From assembly GCF_003014595.1 (NCBI RefSeq), contig NZ_PYGK01000001.1, positions 1,015,157 to 1,079,156 on the forward strand: a stretch of 64,000 bases of DNA, written 5' to 3'. Below the pieces are notes generated by a model, which was not told the origin of the DNA, did no database searches, and saw only the letters and a list, made by a program, of their open reading frames with translations. Position numbers and translations under genes: made by a program. Shown here piece by piece: positions 45,076-54,825 of this stretch (within the stretch, counting starts at the first letter, position 1; every line of letters starts with the position of its first letter). Source of the DNA: Chitinophaga ginsengisoli (GTDB taxonomy: Bacteria; Bacteroidota; Bacteroidia; Chitinophagales; Chitinophagaceae).

Positions 45076-46584
45076 CTAATAATTGCCAGCGTTTAACGAA
45101 CTTTCTGTAAGAAGGTAATGTTTTTCTACTTTGTCTAATACAATATAAAGAGAGTCCCTGCTACGGGTAACACCTGTCATAATAATTCTTGATCCATCCT
45201 TGGTAGCATAGTGTAATGTCATGTCTTCTCCCGGCTGTGCATTGGCATATTCCAGCAGGATGTGTTTCTGCCTGCGCCATGACCGCGCTCGTTCGTCTAT
45301 GCCATTTATTTCTTTCCTGATGACATCGGGAATGACAGTGATGGTGTCATGTACAATATGTTTCCTGCCGCCTGCAAGGTAGAAGGAGTTGCTGGTAATG
45401 CTTGCTTTTTTATTTAATGGATTTTTATTGTGGAGATGAAGTACTTGCTGAGCCGTATCTGCTTCATAATAGAAATATGTTTTTCTGCCAGCCATACCCG
45501 TTAACTCAAACGTACGGTTGATATCCCTCATAGGAAGAGCAACGCCGTTAGACAGATCCAGGTTCTGCGGCTGATTGGTGCTAAAGGTAAGAGTAGACCA
45601 TTTCTCAAATGTGACATGCTGCCACCTTATTGTATCGAAGGGATTGTATGCTATTTCTTTATTGTTAATACTGAAGAATGTGACGTTGTAGTTACCCCTT
45701 AGTACAGGCACTCCCTTAAGGGAAGGCTGTTTATAGGGATCATACCAGAAGTTCATCAGTTGCAGATAAGCGGTAACCCCAACGAAGAGGAACAGCAGTG
45801 CTGATTTTAATCCTGCTCTCAGGTATTGCTGCCATTTCTCCTGGAAGGATGGATAATAATGGTAAGGGATCACATACCGCTCCTTTATAAAGAAAGCATG
45901 GAAGTAAGGAAGATCATACGCCAGCAGGTAGGCCGCAAGAATAACAAAGTAAGAGGAATAGATATGCACATTGCCATCGTAGGAGAAGTTGACATATACA
46001 ATGTCTGCCATGGCTGCAAACAGTAGGATCGCTCCGTAAACGGTTGTTTTCCTGAACAGGAGTAAAATGCCGGCTCCTATTTCAAAAACACCGGCAAAAG
46101 ACTGATACCAGGGTACAATCCCCACAGATACCCAGTATAGTTTCTGCGCAGAATATTGCCCGAAATCTGTGTTTAACATGGCAAGAGAGGGGAATGGCAT
46201 CTGCACGGGAAAGATCTTTAAGAAGCCAAATCCTATAATACCAATGGCTGCCCTGTAGCGGATCAACACCATTAACCAGTAATTGAGTGCGTAATACGAT
46301 GACCGTTTCCTGTCAACATAAGAAAATATCAGGCCCCCAATAACTGATATGGCAAGTATCAGTAGCCAGTCTGTATATCCCATCAGGTTCCAGCTACTGT
46401 TTTCGAACTTGATAATGACCGGCATAAAACGAGTAATATCATATATATCCCTGTAGTGGAGTGCATTCCAATGAACAGCAAATAGCCTGTCATACCATTC
46501 CTTACTGAACGGAATACACATGATCAGGTAAAATATGAAACATATCCTGAAGGCTATCTTGGCGGCGTTGTTCCAGGGCTGCAT
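45076..46584 (-). CDS. DoxX-like membrane protein, paralogue 2
   Basis: A 502-residue protein with about seven helices in the first 280 residues. A DoxX-like core has IRYRAAIGIIGFGFLKIFP and GVFEIGAGILLLFRKTTVYGAILLF. A ~215-residue soluble C-terminal region of beta character follows (RWQHVTFEKWSTLTF). It is the last gene of the nine-gene operon, 4 nt after its paralogue. DoxX proteins are membrane proteins sometimes linked with thiol or quinone redox; the role here is not known. Confidence 0.75.
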   Translation of the reverse strand: MQPWNNAAKIAFRICFIFYLIMCIPFSKEWYDRLFAVHWNALHYRDIYDITRFMPVIIKFENSSWNLMGYTDWLLILAISVIGGLIFSYVDRKRSSYYALNYWLMVLIRYRAAIGIIGFGFLKIFPVQMPFPSLAMLNTDFGQYSAQKLYWVSVGIVPWYQSFAGVFEIGAGILLLFRKTTVYGAILLFAAMADIVYVNFSYDGNVHIYSSYFVILAAYLLAYDLPYFHAFFIKERYVIPYHYYPSFQEKWQQYLRAGLKSALLFLFVGVTAYLQLMNFWYDPYKQPSLKGVPVLRGNYNVTFFSINNKEIAYNPFDTIRWQHVTFEKWSTLTFSTNQPQNLDLSNGVALPMRDINRTFELTGMAGRKTYFYYEADTAQQVLHLHNKNPLNKKASITSNSFYLAGGRKHIVHDTITVIPDVIRKEINGIDERARSWRRQKHILLEYANAQPGEDMTLHYATKDGSRIIMTGVTRSRDSLYIVLDKVEKHYLLTESSLNAGNY

Positions 46585-46588
46585 GTTA

Positions 46589-47842
46589 TTATAATTTAGC
46601 AGGGTTGTTTTTGCCGGTACCTGCTTCCTCCAGCAGGTATCTTTTATTTATTTTTCTTAATATGATCAGCAGGGAATCCTGTCGCTGGTTGAATCCTGAC
46701 AGTACGATCCTGTTACTGTCCGGCTGATGATAGCGGAATACGTATACCTTATTCTGCTGTTGCTGCATTACGATGGTGTGTGCTGTTGTATCTGCCTGCA
46801 ACGAGTAGTAACGCCTGCCATTATTGCCGGTCTGCTCATAAGAAGAGGGGCTTTCCAGTACATCAGGCACTGCATACTCGGGTGTTGGAGACGTGTTTTG
46901 TTGAGGGGAACGGATACTGACAGTAGCCCATTTTTCAAACACCACGTTTTCCCATCTGATAGTATCTGTTAAGGAGTAAGGCAGTTCCCGCCCATTGATA
47001 CGAAAGGTACTTACATCATAAAATCCTGTCAATCCTGTAGGTGTCGATGTATGCGGAAACTGGTAGGTACCCTCCCTGTAAGTCGAATAACTGGTGTAAG
47101 CACAGATCAGGAAGAACAGGAGGAAAATACTCCTTGGCGCCCATTTCCATTTAAATGAAGGGATTACAGGTCGTAGAGCGGCAGGGCGCTGAAGCGAAAA
47201 CAGTGTATGGAACTCCCTGAGGTCATATACCAGCAGAAAGGAGGCAATGCACAACAGGTAAGCACTATATAAGACATCCGCACCTTCATAAGCCCAGTTG
47301 CTCAGGAATACGTTACCGAGGAATATGACCGCAATGATCACTGCAGGCAGGGTCAGTTTCCTGAAAAGTAGTAACAAGGCAATAGTCAGCTGTACGATGC
47401 CAAGAAAACAGGAATATCCTGGCGCAACACCCAGGGTCATAGAAAAGATCTTCCAGCGCGTGAACTCACCATAATTGGTGTTCATATGACTGATAGAAGG
47501 ATAAGGGCTGTGAATGTGAAAAAAGTAAACAAATCCATACCCCACAAAAGCCAGGGCCAGCCGGTATCGCAGTATTACTCTCAACCAGTAATATAGCATA
47601 TTCATGTCCGGTCGATCTTTATCCGTGACTATCCAGATAATAGCGCCGATAGCAGATACCGGCAGCATATATAACAGGATGGGCAGGGAAGGCGGACGAT
47701 AGGTTGCCATCATCAGTATATCTGTAAAATCCATACTGAAGGAATACTGTTGAGGTATTACAGGGAGCAGGCTTAATATAAAGAAGATAAAACAGCACCT
47801 GAATAATACCTGTTGAGCAAGTGTCCATTTATTCGCTGTCAT
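46589..47842 (-). CDS. DoxX-like membrane protein, paralogue 1
   Basis: A ~417-residue protein with the same layout as its downstream neighbour: about seven N-terminal helices, a DoxX-like core (LRYRLALAFVGYGFVYFF, GIVQLTIALLLLFRKLTLPAVII) and a soluble tail with RWENVVFEKWATVSI matching the RWQHVTFEKWSTLTF of the other copy. The start MTANKW at 47842 follows the MFS stop by 4 nt. The pair arose by tandem duplication and has diverged strongly; both may form one complex. Confidence 0.75.
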   Translation of the reverse strand: MTANKWTLAQQVLFRCCFIFFILSLLPVIPQQYSFSMDFTDILMMATYRPPSLPILLYMLPVSAIGAIIWIVTDKDRPDMNMLYYWLRVILRYRLALAFVGYGFVYFFHIHSPYPSISHMNTNYGEFTRWKIFSMTLGVAPGYSCFLGIVQLTIALLLLFRKLTLPAVIIAVIFLGNVFLSNWAYEGADVLYSAYLLCIASFLLVYDLREFHTLFSLQRPAALRPVIPSFKWKWAPRSIFLLFFLICAYTSYSTYREGTYQFPHTSTPTGLTGFYDVSTFRINGRELPYSLTDTIRWENVVFEKWATVSIRSPQQNTSPTPEYAVPDVLESPSSYEQTGNNGRRYYSLQADTTAHTIVMQQQQNKVYVFRYHQPDSNRIVLSGFNQRQDSLLIILRKINKRYLLEEAGTGKNNPAKL

Positions 47843-47846
47843 GTTA

Positions 47847-49061
47847 TTAGGATTTATTAGCAAAGTATCCACAAAGGGATGACAACAGGGCAACAATACC
47901 CGGAATGATCAATGCCGTAGCTGCCCCTCCTGTCTTTTCAAGAAAGCCAATCAGGAAAGCGCCCACAGGATTGATACCCGTAAGTATATAAGTATACAAT
48001 GCAATGGTATTAACCTGGTACTCTTCCTCGGAGCGAAGTTGAATATAGGCACTGGTCACCGTTGTATAAGTCGTATAAAAATACCCGGTGACGATCAGCA
48101 GGCTCCCGGTTAGCCAGATGTTCCCCGCCATGGCAAGCAGGATGAACATTATTCCCATACCGGCTGCGGAGACCATCATGAAATTAAAGCTCACCTTAGA
48201 AAGATAAGCGGAGACAATAGCGCCCACAAATGCACCCAGTCCGAACAAGGCATTGATATAACCAAACTCTTTCGCATTTGTCTGTAATAACATACCCGAT
48301 ATGATGGGAAGGATAACGGAAAAATTAATACAGAGCAGCGACACCAGGAATAGTACAGCAAATGGTGTTAACAATTGCCTGCTCTTAAACACATAACCCA
48401 GTGCAGTACCGATACGGCTTAACAGTGACTGCTTTGATTTATTGCTGGCATAAGGATACAGCTCCTGCTCCTGCATAATAAAGAGACTATATATAACGAA
48501 TGCAAACGAAATTGCGTTGAACAGGAAACAATAAGCTGCACCCATACCTGCCAGCAGTAATCCCCCTATAGCCGGCCCAAGCACTTTGGCAAGATTAAAC
48601 ACTGAAGTATTCAGGGCAATGGCATTAGGTACCTGCGACCGTTCCACACACTGGCGGATCAGCAGCTGACGTATAGGGTTGTTGATCACAACAACAAATC
48701 CTCTTAACAGGGCAAACAGGTAAAGATGGAACAACCCGATCTTCCCCGTAAAGCAAAGCAGAGACAATGCAATGGCGGATAGCATGGATAACGACTGACA
48801 GATGATCATCGTTTTCCGTGGGTTTAGTTTTTCCAGCAGCGGTGCACTGATCAGTCCCAGCAGGGCATACGGTGTGAACAGGCAGGCAGTAAGCAGGGCA
48901 ATGGCCTGTGCGGAATGGGTCTTTTCAAGGATCACCCATGACTGTGCAATGTCCTGTATACTGGTGCCTACCTGAGATATACTGAGACTGAAAAAAAGCA
49001 GCCGGTAGTTCCTGTGCCGGATCAGGCTGGAAAATGTCTTTGAAAGATAAGTTGTACTCAT
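47847..49061 (-). CDS. MFS transporter
   Basis: A 404-residue protein with about 12 helices. It opens with RHRNYRLLFFSLSISQVGTSIQDIAQSWVI and has the loop motif EKLNPRKTMIICQSL between helices 2 and 3. The opening resembles the DUF894/enterobactin-exporter-like branch of MFS, which often secretes small molecules made by adjacent genes. It overlaps the upstream kinase gene by 4 nt (ATGA). In this operon it is the best candidate exporter for the product. Confidence 0.88.
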   Translation of the reverse strand: MSTTYLSKTFSSLIRHRNYRLLFFSLSISQVGTSIQDIAQSWVILEKTHSAQAIALLTACLFTPYALLGLISAPLLEKLNPRKTMIICQSLSMLSAIALSLLCFTGKIGLFHLYLFALLRGFVVVINNPIRQLLIRQCVERSQVPNAIALNTSVFNLAKVLGPAIGGLLLAGMGAAYCFLFNAISFAFVIYSLFIMQEQELYPYASNKSKQSLLSRIGTALGYVFKSRQLLTPFAVLFLVSLLCINFSVILPIISGMLLQTNAKEFGYINALFGLGAFVGAIVSAYLSKVSFNFMMVSAAGMGIMFILLAMAGNIWLTGSLLIVTGYFYTTYTTVTSAYIQLRSEEEYQVNTIALYTYILTGINPVGAFLIGFLEKTGGAATALIIPGIVALLSSLCGYFANKS

Positions 49062-49612
49062 TTCAAAGACATCTCTTGCTGTATGGCATGTAATTTCTCC
49101 GTCACCTTAGCCGCGCGTTCTGTGATGGATAGGTCTCCTTTCAGTTCCAACACCGGAAACGGAGACGCTGCCAGCCATTGCTGATGCGCCTGTAAAGTCC
49201 TGCCGCGGGCGGTGTTATCGTCGTATCCTGATGCCCAGTCAATAAACTCATTAAATTGTTTATTCCGCTCAGTATCTGTATAGATAATGTCTCCGTATTT
49301 TTCCAGTTCCCGTGCCTTCAGCCGTGCAATCCTGATATCCTGTGGCAGCCATAGGAAAACGATCAGGTCAAATGTCACATCCAGTTCCCATTTGATGACA
49401 GAGCCTCCCAGTATCCAGCTTTTATGTTGACTGAATTCCTGTTGTATCATATTGTTCCGTTCCGCCGGATCTCTTCTTATTGTAAAGGGAGGATCACTTT
49501 TCTCCCAGTAAAATTCGTCTGTGTCAAAGTAGGGTACATTGAGCGTTTCCGAAAGGTATTCTCCGAGGCTGGTAACACCAGAGCAGGATGCGCCTACAAT
49601 ATGGATCTTCAT
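49058..49612 (-). CDS. P-loop nucleotide kinase-like protein
   Basis: A 184-residue P-loop NTPase. The Walker A loop is GASCSGVTSLG, in which Val stands where Lys is usual; relatives with GASGSGVTTLG are common, so this is a family trait rather than damage. DTDEFYW follows (the Asp-rich substrate region) and then LIVFLWLPQDIRIARLKARE. Such proteins resemble shikimate or adenylate kinases and FlaR. It overlaps the neighbouring genes by 4 nt on both sides (ATGA). Confidence 0.8.
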   Translation of the reverse strand: MKIHIVGASCSGVTSLGEYLSETLNVPYFDTDEFYWEKSDPPFTIRRDPAERNNMIQQEFSQHKSWILGGSVIKWELDVTFDLIVFLWLPQDIRIARLKARELEKYGDIIYTDTERNKQFNEFIDWASGYDDNTARGRTLQAHQQWLAASPFPVLELKGDLSITERAAKVTEKLHAIQQEMSLK

Positions 49613-50748
49613 AAATGGTTTATTTGGGTATGTAAAATCTGCATCGCCCTTTTTATCATGTCCAGCGGACAGGCAATGTTTATTCTGAAAAAGCCTTTCC
49701 CATATTCACTGAATATTGTTCCTTTTGATACAATCAGTTCCTGGTCCAGTACGGAAAAGAAATCATCTTCGCTGATCTGCAACGCACGGTAGTCAATCCA
49801 CATCAGGTAAGTAGCTTCCAGTGGAAACGTTTTTAACTGCGGGATATGCTCCTGTATAAATGTCTGGATATAATGATAATTATGGGCAAGGTATTTATTT
49901 AATGAGACTGTCCAGTCATGGCAATGGGTGTAACCTGCCATCGTAGCAGTAAGAAAAGCCGTATTCACTTTATTGATACCATAAAGATCGAACACCTTTG
50001 ATAGCTCCTTTTGCATCCGTTGGTTAAATACAACAACATGCCCGCCTCTCAGTCCTGCAATATTAAAAGTTTTTGTGGAAGAATGGAGGATAATGGTATT
50101 CTGTAAATAACGTGTTGGCAGTGTGGCTACTGACGTGAAATGATAACCCGGTAGTACAAGATCACAATGTATCTCATCAGCAATCAGCAGGATCTCATTT
50201 TCAAGACAATATTCCGCAATGTGCAGCAGATCTTCATAACTCCATACTCTACCAACTGGGTTGTGCGGAGAACATAGCACGAAGATCTGCGGCCGCAAAG
50301 GTAACAGGGAGTCCAGGTGTTCAAAATCCATCTGGTACTCGCCATGTTCATCAATTTTTAAAGGGTTGAATAAAATGGTACGGTTCTCGGTAATTTCCAT
50401 GAACCTGTAATAAGCCGGCGCCTGTATAATAATTTCAGCACCTTCGGAAGTATATCGTTGTATGATAGCTGACAGGGCAGGGATAATGCCGGTTACAGGA
50501 ATAATGCTGATCCCTTCAGTATTGTAGTGATGATAGACCGTGAACCAGTTTAACACTGTTTCCAGGTACTGCTCATTGACTGCTGGATAACCGAGAAAGC
50601 CGGTGGATACTTTCTGCCGGAGGGCATCCAGTATAGGCGCTGGTGTTCTGAAATCCATATCCGCCAGCCACATCGATAAACTGTCTTCCGGTATCCTGTT
50701 CCATTTATGAGAGTCTGTAAACCGCCGGTCATATATTGTATCAAACAT
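49609..50748 (-). CDS. PLP-dependent aminotransferase/C-S lyase (MalY/PatB type)
   Basis: A ~379-residue fold-type I PLP enzyme. The substrate loop is near SLSMWLADMDFRTP. The Asp is in LLIADEIHCDLV, the Schiff-base Lys in LHSSTKTFNIAGLRGG and the carboxylate Arg in FFRINIACP. MalY/PatB members act as cystathionine beta-lyases or as aminotransferases. The start MFDTIYDRRF at 50748 overlaps the upstream gene by 8 nt and matches the family N-terminus; ATGs at 50769 and 50775 are alternatives. In the operon it could interconvert an amino acid and a keto acid. Confidence 0.9.
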   Translation of the reverse strand: MFDTIYDRRFTDSHKWNRIPEDSLSMWLADMDFRTPAPILDALRQKVSTGFLGYPAVNEQYLETVLNWFTVYHHYNTEGISIIPVTGIIPALSAIIQRYTSEGAEIIIQAPAYYRFMEITENRTILFNPLKIDEHGEYQMDFEHLDSLLPLRPQIFVLCSPHNPVGRVWSYEDLLHIAEYCLENEILLIADEIHCDLVLPGYHFTSVATLPTRYLQNTIILHSSTKTFNIAGLRGGHVVVFNQRMQKELSKVFDLYGINKVNTAFLTATMAGYTHCHDWTVSLNKYLAHNYHYIQTFIQEHIPQLKTFPLEATYLMWIDYRALQISEDDFFSVLDQELIVSKGTIFSEYGKGFFRINIACPLDMIKRAMQILHTQINHL

Positions 50749-52129
50749 GTATTCGTTCGTTTGGGGCATTAGCATATTCCATATTTGTTTGAAGCTGCCT
50801 GTAAACTTTGTCTATGAATGCAATGCCTTCCCTGTGCGATGACAAGGAAGAATGTGCATCACCGCCCTGCAGGAAGTTTTGCAGCTGCCATTGCCGGGCG
50901 GCTACATTCATACCCTTGTTCAGCGGCATTTCGGGGTACATGTCAGTAATATCCTTTCTGTTTAGCTGTATATAACCGGCATGACCTGTAACATTGGTAT
51001 TATTGATGATCTCTATGGTGAAATGTTCTGTTTTATCTGCCGATTGCTGTTTAGACAGCGAATGACTACTGATATGAATGGAACAGAGAGGACCTACATG
51101 TATAATGACAGATTCCTGTCTGAGCCGGCCATTGCTGATATAAGTGTTCTCAGGCAGCTGATGCCAGCCTCTGTTGGATGCCGATGTTTCCATCAGTTGC
51201 AGACAATAATGAGAGATCCGTTTGCCATTGCTTTTGAAATCTCCGCTCAGCGTAACATCTGTTTCTCCGAAATCATGTAGTCGGCTGATATTGTCAGGCT
51301 GGAAGTATTCGCTGAACCTGTCTGTATGCAGGCATCTTTCATATACCGCCTGATCGATCATTCCCAGATGATCCGCAGGGGAGATAGCCAAAGCATGCAG
51401 GGTGGATGCATGCATATCAGGATACAGTATTTTATTGAGTGACATCAGGCTGAACAAGAGGTCAATATAATGATAGCCAGAGTGCAGCATGACACCATAT
51501 CCATATTTATACGGATGATTTTCCCGGTAAAAAAGCTCATCCGGCATATTCCACATACCGCCGCCGAAATGGATATCTATAAATGTGATGGGCACGCGAT
51601 AGGTCCTGATCAGATCTGACAGGAACTGCCTTACATAATTATAACCGGTATGTGCACGCCGCTCGCAGGAGACCACAAAGTTCAGCTGCTCATTCCGAAT
51701 TTCGCCGCTGATGTCATAGAAGTCCTGCAACAGTGACTCCGACGATTGTCTTGATGAAAAGGCCGTCAGTGGTTTGTCTGTGAACACATGTAGGTTATTC
51801 CTGACAGCCCATATAGCATACGCTTTGTGGGCCTTCGGTTCTGTACAGATGATCACCGCATCTATCGCTTTTTTATATATCCTGCCGCATAACAGTTTAT
51901 CCAGTTCTTCAGGAGTAAGGTCATTACGATATTGATCAGGAAGAAAAAGATACTGTTCAGGAGTCAGTGATTTGTCTGAAAAGAAATGTCGGATACGCTC
52001 TTCTTCTGCTTCCAGATCTATCACCATACTGATCCTCATATCCGCTTGCTGCTGCAGTACAGAATAGTATCGCTCTCTGAAATGCAGACCGCATCCGACT
52101 ACTATAATATGCTGTATTTTTCTGCTCAC
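50741..52129 (-). CDS. Gfo/Idh/MocA-like oxidoreductase
   Basis: A ~462-residue protein. The Rossmann start IQHIIVVGCGLHFRERYY is followed by AVIICTEPKAHKAYAIWA and VFTDKPLTAF, where the usual EKP motif is DKP. The rest (HSGYHYIDLLFSL) fits the family's C-terminal domain, but the protein is ~100 residues longer than usual. The GTG at 52129, 1 nt after the citrate synthase stop, is chosen; an ATG at 52186 would overlap that gene by 56 nt. It probably reduces an imine or carbonyl intermediate of the pathway. Confidence 0.78.
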   Translation of the reverse strand: MSRKIQHIIVVGCGLHFRERYYSVLQQQADMRISMVIDLEAEEERIRHFFSDKSLTPEQYLFLPDQYRNDLTPEELDKLLCGRIYKKAIDAVIICTEPKAHKAYAIWAVRNNLHVFTDKPLTAFSSRQSSESLLQDFYDISGEIRNEQLNFVVSCERRAHTGYNYVRQFLSDLIRTYRVPITFIDIHFGGGMWNMPDELFYRENHPYKYGYGVMLHSGYHYIDLLFSLMSLNKILYPDMHASTLHALAISPADHLGMIDQAVYERCLHTDRFSEYFQPDNISRLHDFGETDVTLSGDFKSNGKRISHYCLQLMETSASNRGWHQLPENTYISNGRLRQESVIIHVGPLCSIHISSHSLSKQQSADKTEHFTIEIINNTNVTGHAGYIQLNRKDITDMYPEMPLNKGMNVAARQWQLQNFLQGGDAHSSLSSHREGIAFIDKVYRQLQTNMEYANAPNERIHV

Positions 52130-52130
52130 G

Positions 52131-53330
52131 TTATTTGTATAATTCCTGTGGTCTGATAATAGGGAGACGGTCGGAGAGATTCTCATAATAATGAGCGATC
52201 CAGCCGGCTACTCTGCAGAGTGATAACATCACGGTGTTCATAGAAGAAGGCATGCCGAACAATGTATAGAATACATTATTGAACAGGTCCGGATTAGGGA
52301 AGATGAACCGGCTGCTGAAATAAGTGTCATTACTTACATGGTCCGTTAACTCAAAAGCAAGTTTTCTCAATATATCTACAGGCGCGTACACAGGATCATC
52401 CGACTTCAACATGTTATACATGATCCTGGCCCTTGGGTCCCAGTTCTTATAAATGCGGTGTCCAAAGCCATAGATCACTTCCCTGCGGCTCATTTTCTCA
52501 ACAATAAAATCGCTGGCACTGATACCTCTTTGTATAATCTCATTATACATCTGTGATACATACTGACTGGCGCCCCCATGTAATCTTCCTTTAAATGCGG
52601 CAATACCACTGGCGATCGCTGTATAGATATCTCCTCCTGCACTGGCGATATTACGAACGGTTGCAGTAGAGCAGTTTTGTCCATGTTCTGCATGTAACAT
52701 AAGAACGATGTTCAGGAACGGTGCATGCAGATCAGCTTTTTCAGGAGCTACCTGTTGTAAAAAGCGGTGATAAACAGGTTGATCTGATGTGTTGCTGTTC
52801 CAGGCCATATTGTTTTGCAGCTGATAATAATATGCAGCAATCACAAACAACTGGGAGATGATGAACTGTGCCTGTACCAGCGGATCTTCATTGCCAGGAA
52901 GGTATTTTTCTTCAATGCCTGAAAGGGCGGTTACACCGATCAGCAGGAAATCCATGGGGTGAATGGAGGCAGGCAGACGTTGCAGCACAGCCTGTATCTC
53001 TGCATCTAATACAAAGTAACGGTGCATGCCCTGGGCGAACTGTAGTTCTCCGGAGGGATTGTTATCACTTTGTGTGATCAACTGAAAGGCGAGCGCTTCA
53101 AAATTGGTTTCAGTGATCTTTTCTTCAATAGGCGTATTGCCATAAAACAGCTGACCTGTTTTACCATCAATGCGGCTGATACTGCTTTTACAAAAGCTGC
53201 TGTGGTTTGCGCCGGGGTCAAATACAATAACGTTGTTGATGCCTTTTTTAAATTCCAGTACCTGGTGGGTACCGTTGGCAGTGATGTTAAAGATATCCGT
53301 AAGTTGTGTTTCCAGGGTATTATTTTCCAT
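52131..53330 (-). CDS. Citrate synthase homologue
   Basis: A 399-residue type-II citrate synthase fold. Key residues remain: HAEHGQNCSTATVR, H251 in RLHGGA, H291/R292 in GFGHRIYKNWDPRA and D348 in FPNPDLF. It can thus condense an acyl-CoA with an oxo acid. The N-terminus is unlike housekeeping GltA. As a cluster gene it may use a keto acid other than oxaloacetate, as in methylcitrate or phosphinomethylmalate synthases. The start ATG overlaps the acyl-CoA ligase gene by 11 nt. Confidence 0.9.
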   Translation of the reverse strand: MENNTLETQLTDIFNITANGTHQVLEFKKGINNVIVFDPGANHSSFCKSSISRIDGKTGQLFYGNTPIEEKITETNFEALAFQLITQSDNNPSGELQFAQGMHRYFVLDAEIQAVLQRLPASIHPMDFLLIGVTALSGIEEKYLPGNEDPLVQAQFIISQLFVIAAYYYQLQNNMAWNSNTSDQPVYHRFLQQVAPEKADLHAPFLNIVLMLHAEHGQNCSTATVRNIASAGGDIYTAIASGIAAFKGRLHGGASQYVSQMYNEIIQRGISASDFIVEKMSRREVIYGFGHRIYKNWDPRARIMYNMLKSDDPVYAPVDILRKLAFELTDHVSNDTYFSSRFIFPNPDLFNNVFYTLFGMPSSMNTVMLSLCRVAGWIAHYYENLSDRLPIIRPQELYK

Positions 53331-54825
53331 GGTAGTAGTATTTTTCTTTTAACTTATTTTTCTGCACTTTACCTGTATTGGTCTTGGGGATTGTATCGAA
53401 GATGATTGCTTTGGGGCATTTATAGTGAGCCAGTTTATCCCTGCAGAAGTCAATGATCTCTTTATCTGAAACGCTCTTGCCATGTTTCAGCTCAATGACA
53501 GCTTTGGGTATCTCTCCCCACTTATGATCATATACTGGAATGACTGCCGCCAGCAGAATATCAGGGTGTTGATACAATACATTTTCCACTTCTATGGATG
53601 AGATGTTTTCTCCACCGCTGATGATAAGATCTTTTTTTCTATCCACTATTTCAGCATGTCCGTCCTGGTGGATCACCGCAAGATCACCAGTATGGAACCA
53701 GCCACCTTTGAATGCCTGACGGGTTAATTTTACATCCTTGTAATATCCTTGCATGATATTGTTACCGCGTACCACCACTTCTCCGATCGTTTTACCATCC
53801 CATGCCACAGGGTTCAGCTGATCATCCACCACGTTCATAAACACGGCATGTACACTGGCAATGCCCTGTCTTGATCTGTCGCTGGTTTCGCATACGGAAT
53901 GAGGACCATGTGTTTCCGTCAGTCCATATACATGAATGACCTTTACCTCATTTTCCTCAAATCTCCTGATGGTATCGGGTGCTGGTGCAGAACCTGCCGT
54001 GATGATAGTCAGTTTACCATAGCTTCCAAGCAAAGAAAAGTTAATGGCCTGTTGCAGCTGTATAAGCACGGTAGGTGCAGCACAGAGATGAGTGATCTTT
54101 TGAGTGGTGATATAGGCAACAACATATTCCGGGTCAAAACTGTCTATAAAGAAATGTGTTCCGCCTATAGCCGTTACTGCCCAGGTATAACACCAGCCGT
54201 TGCAATGGAACATGGGAAGTATCCACAGGTAATTACAGTTGACCGTCAGCGAAGCGGTGATACATTCTCCGAGTGTGTTCAAATAGGTACTGCGGTGAGA
54301 GTACATCACTCCTTTGGGATGCCCGGTTGTACCGCTGGTATAATTCAGGGAGATGGTATCGTCTTCGTTGATCCGCGGGGCTTTGTATTTATAGAGCGGC
54401 TCTTTTTTATAAAGATCGTCACTGTTGAGGACCAGATGTACGTCAACGATATCACTGTAAGATGCGCGGTAGTATTGTTCTTCTGTAACGAGGATCTTTA
54501 CGGCTGCATGTTTCAGAATATAGCCGACCTCTTTTTCATTGAGCCTGTAGTTAATAGGAACAAGAATGGCCCCGCACATGGGAACCGCATAGTGCGCTTC
54601 CAGCAGCTGGTAGTTATTCCTGCTGATGTAGGCTATGCGGTCCCCGGGTTGTACCCCCAGTTCCCTGAAACGCATGGCAGTCAGGGTACAATCACTGTAC
54701 AATGCGCCATATGTTTTTCTGATATTGTCCTGTACGATGGCTGTTTTATCTTTATAAAAAGCAGCGGCTCTTTCCAGGAACAATAAAGGAGTAAGAGGGG
54801 TATGATTGGCAATATACTTAGTCAT
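53320..54825 (-). CDS. Acyl-CoA synthetase (AMP-forming)
   Basis: A ~501-residue ANL-superfamily ligase. Motifs in order are YTSGTTGHPKGVMYSH (P-loop), YGLTETHGPHS, GWFHTGDLA and DRKKDLIISGGENIS. The catalytic Lys is in TNTGKVQKNKLKEKY. It resembles medium/long-chain fatty acyl-CoA ligases of the AlkK type. It would activate a carboxylic acid, giving the CoA thioester for the adjacent citrate synthase. The start MTKYIANHT overlaps the ThDP gene by 8 nt. Confidence 0.92.
   Translation of the reverse strand: MTKYIANHTPLTPLLFLERAAAFYKDKTAIVQDNIRKTYGALYSDCTLTAMRFRELGVQPGDRIAYISRNNYQLLEAHYAVPMCGAILVPINYRLNEKEVGYILKHAAVKILVTEEQYYRASYSDIVDVHLVLNSDDLYKKEPLYKYKAPRINEDDTISLNYTSGTTGHPKGVMYSHRSTYLNTLGECITASLTVNCNYLWILPMFHCNGWCYTWAVTAIGGTHFFIDSFDPEYVVAYITTQKITHLCAAPTVLIQLQQAINFSLLGSYGKLTIITAGSAPAPDTIRRFEENEVKVIHVYGLTETHGPHSVCETSDRSRQGIASVHAVFMNVVDDQLNPVAWDGKTIGEVVVRGNNIMQGYYKDVKLTRQAFKGGWFHTGDLAVIHQDGHAEIVDRKKDLIISGGENISSIEVENVLYQHPDILLAAVIPVYDHKWGEIPKAVIELKHGKSVSDKEIIDFCRDKLAHYKCPKAIIFDTIPKTNTGKVQKNKLKEKYYYHGK

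Noticed and set aside
49058..49612. P-loop kinase as an inactivated gene because Walker A lacks Lys
   Set aside because: The GxxxSGVT form is, to my knowledge, normal in a family of related kinases, and the rest of the frame is intact.
53899..54786. Plus-strand open frame of 295 codons
   Set aside because: Antisense to the acyl-CoA ligase, whose motifs are complete; Cys- and Arg-rich product without recognisable domain.
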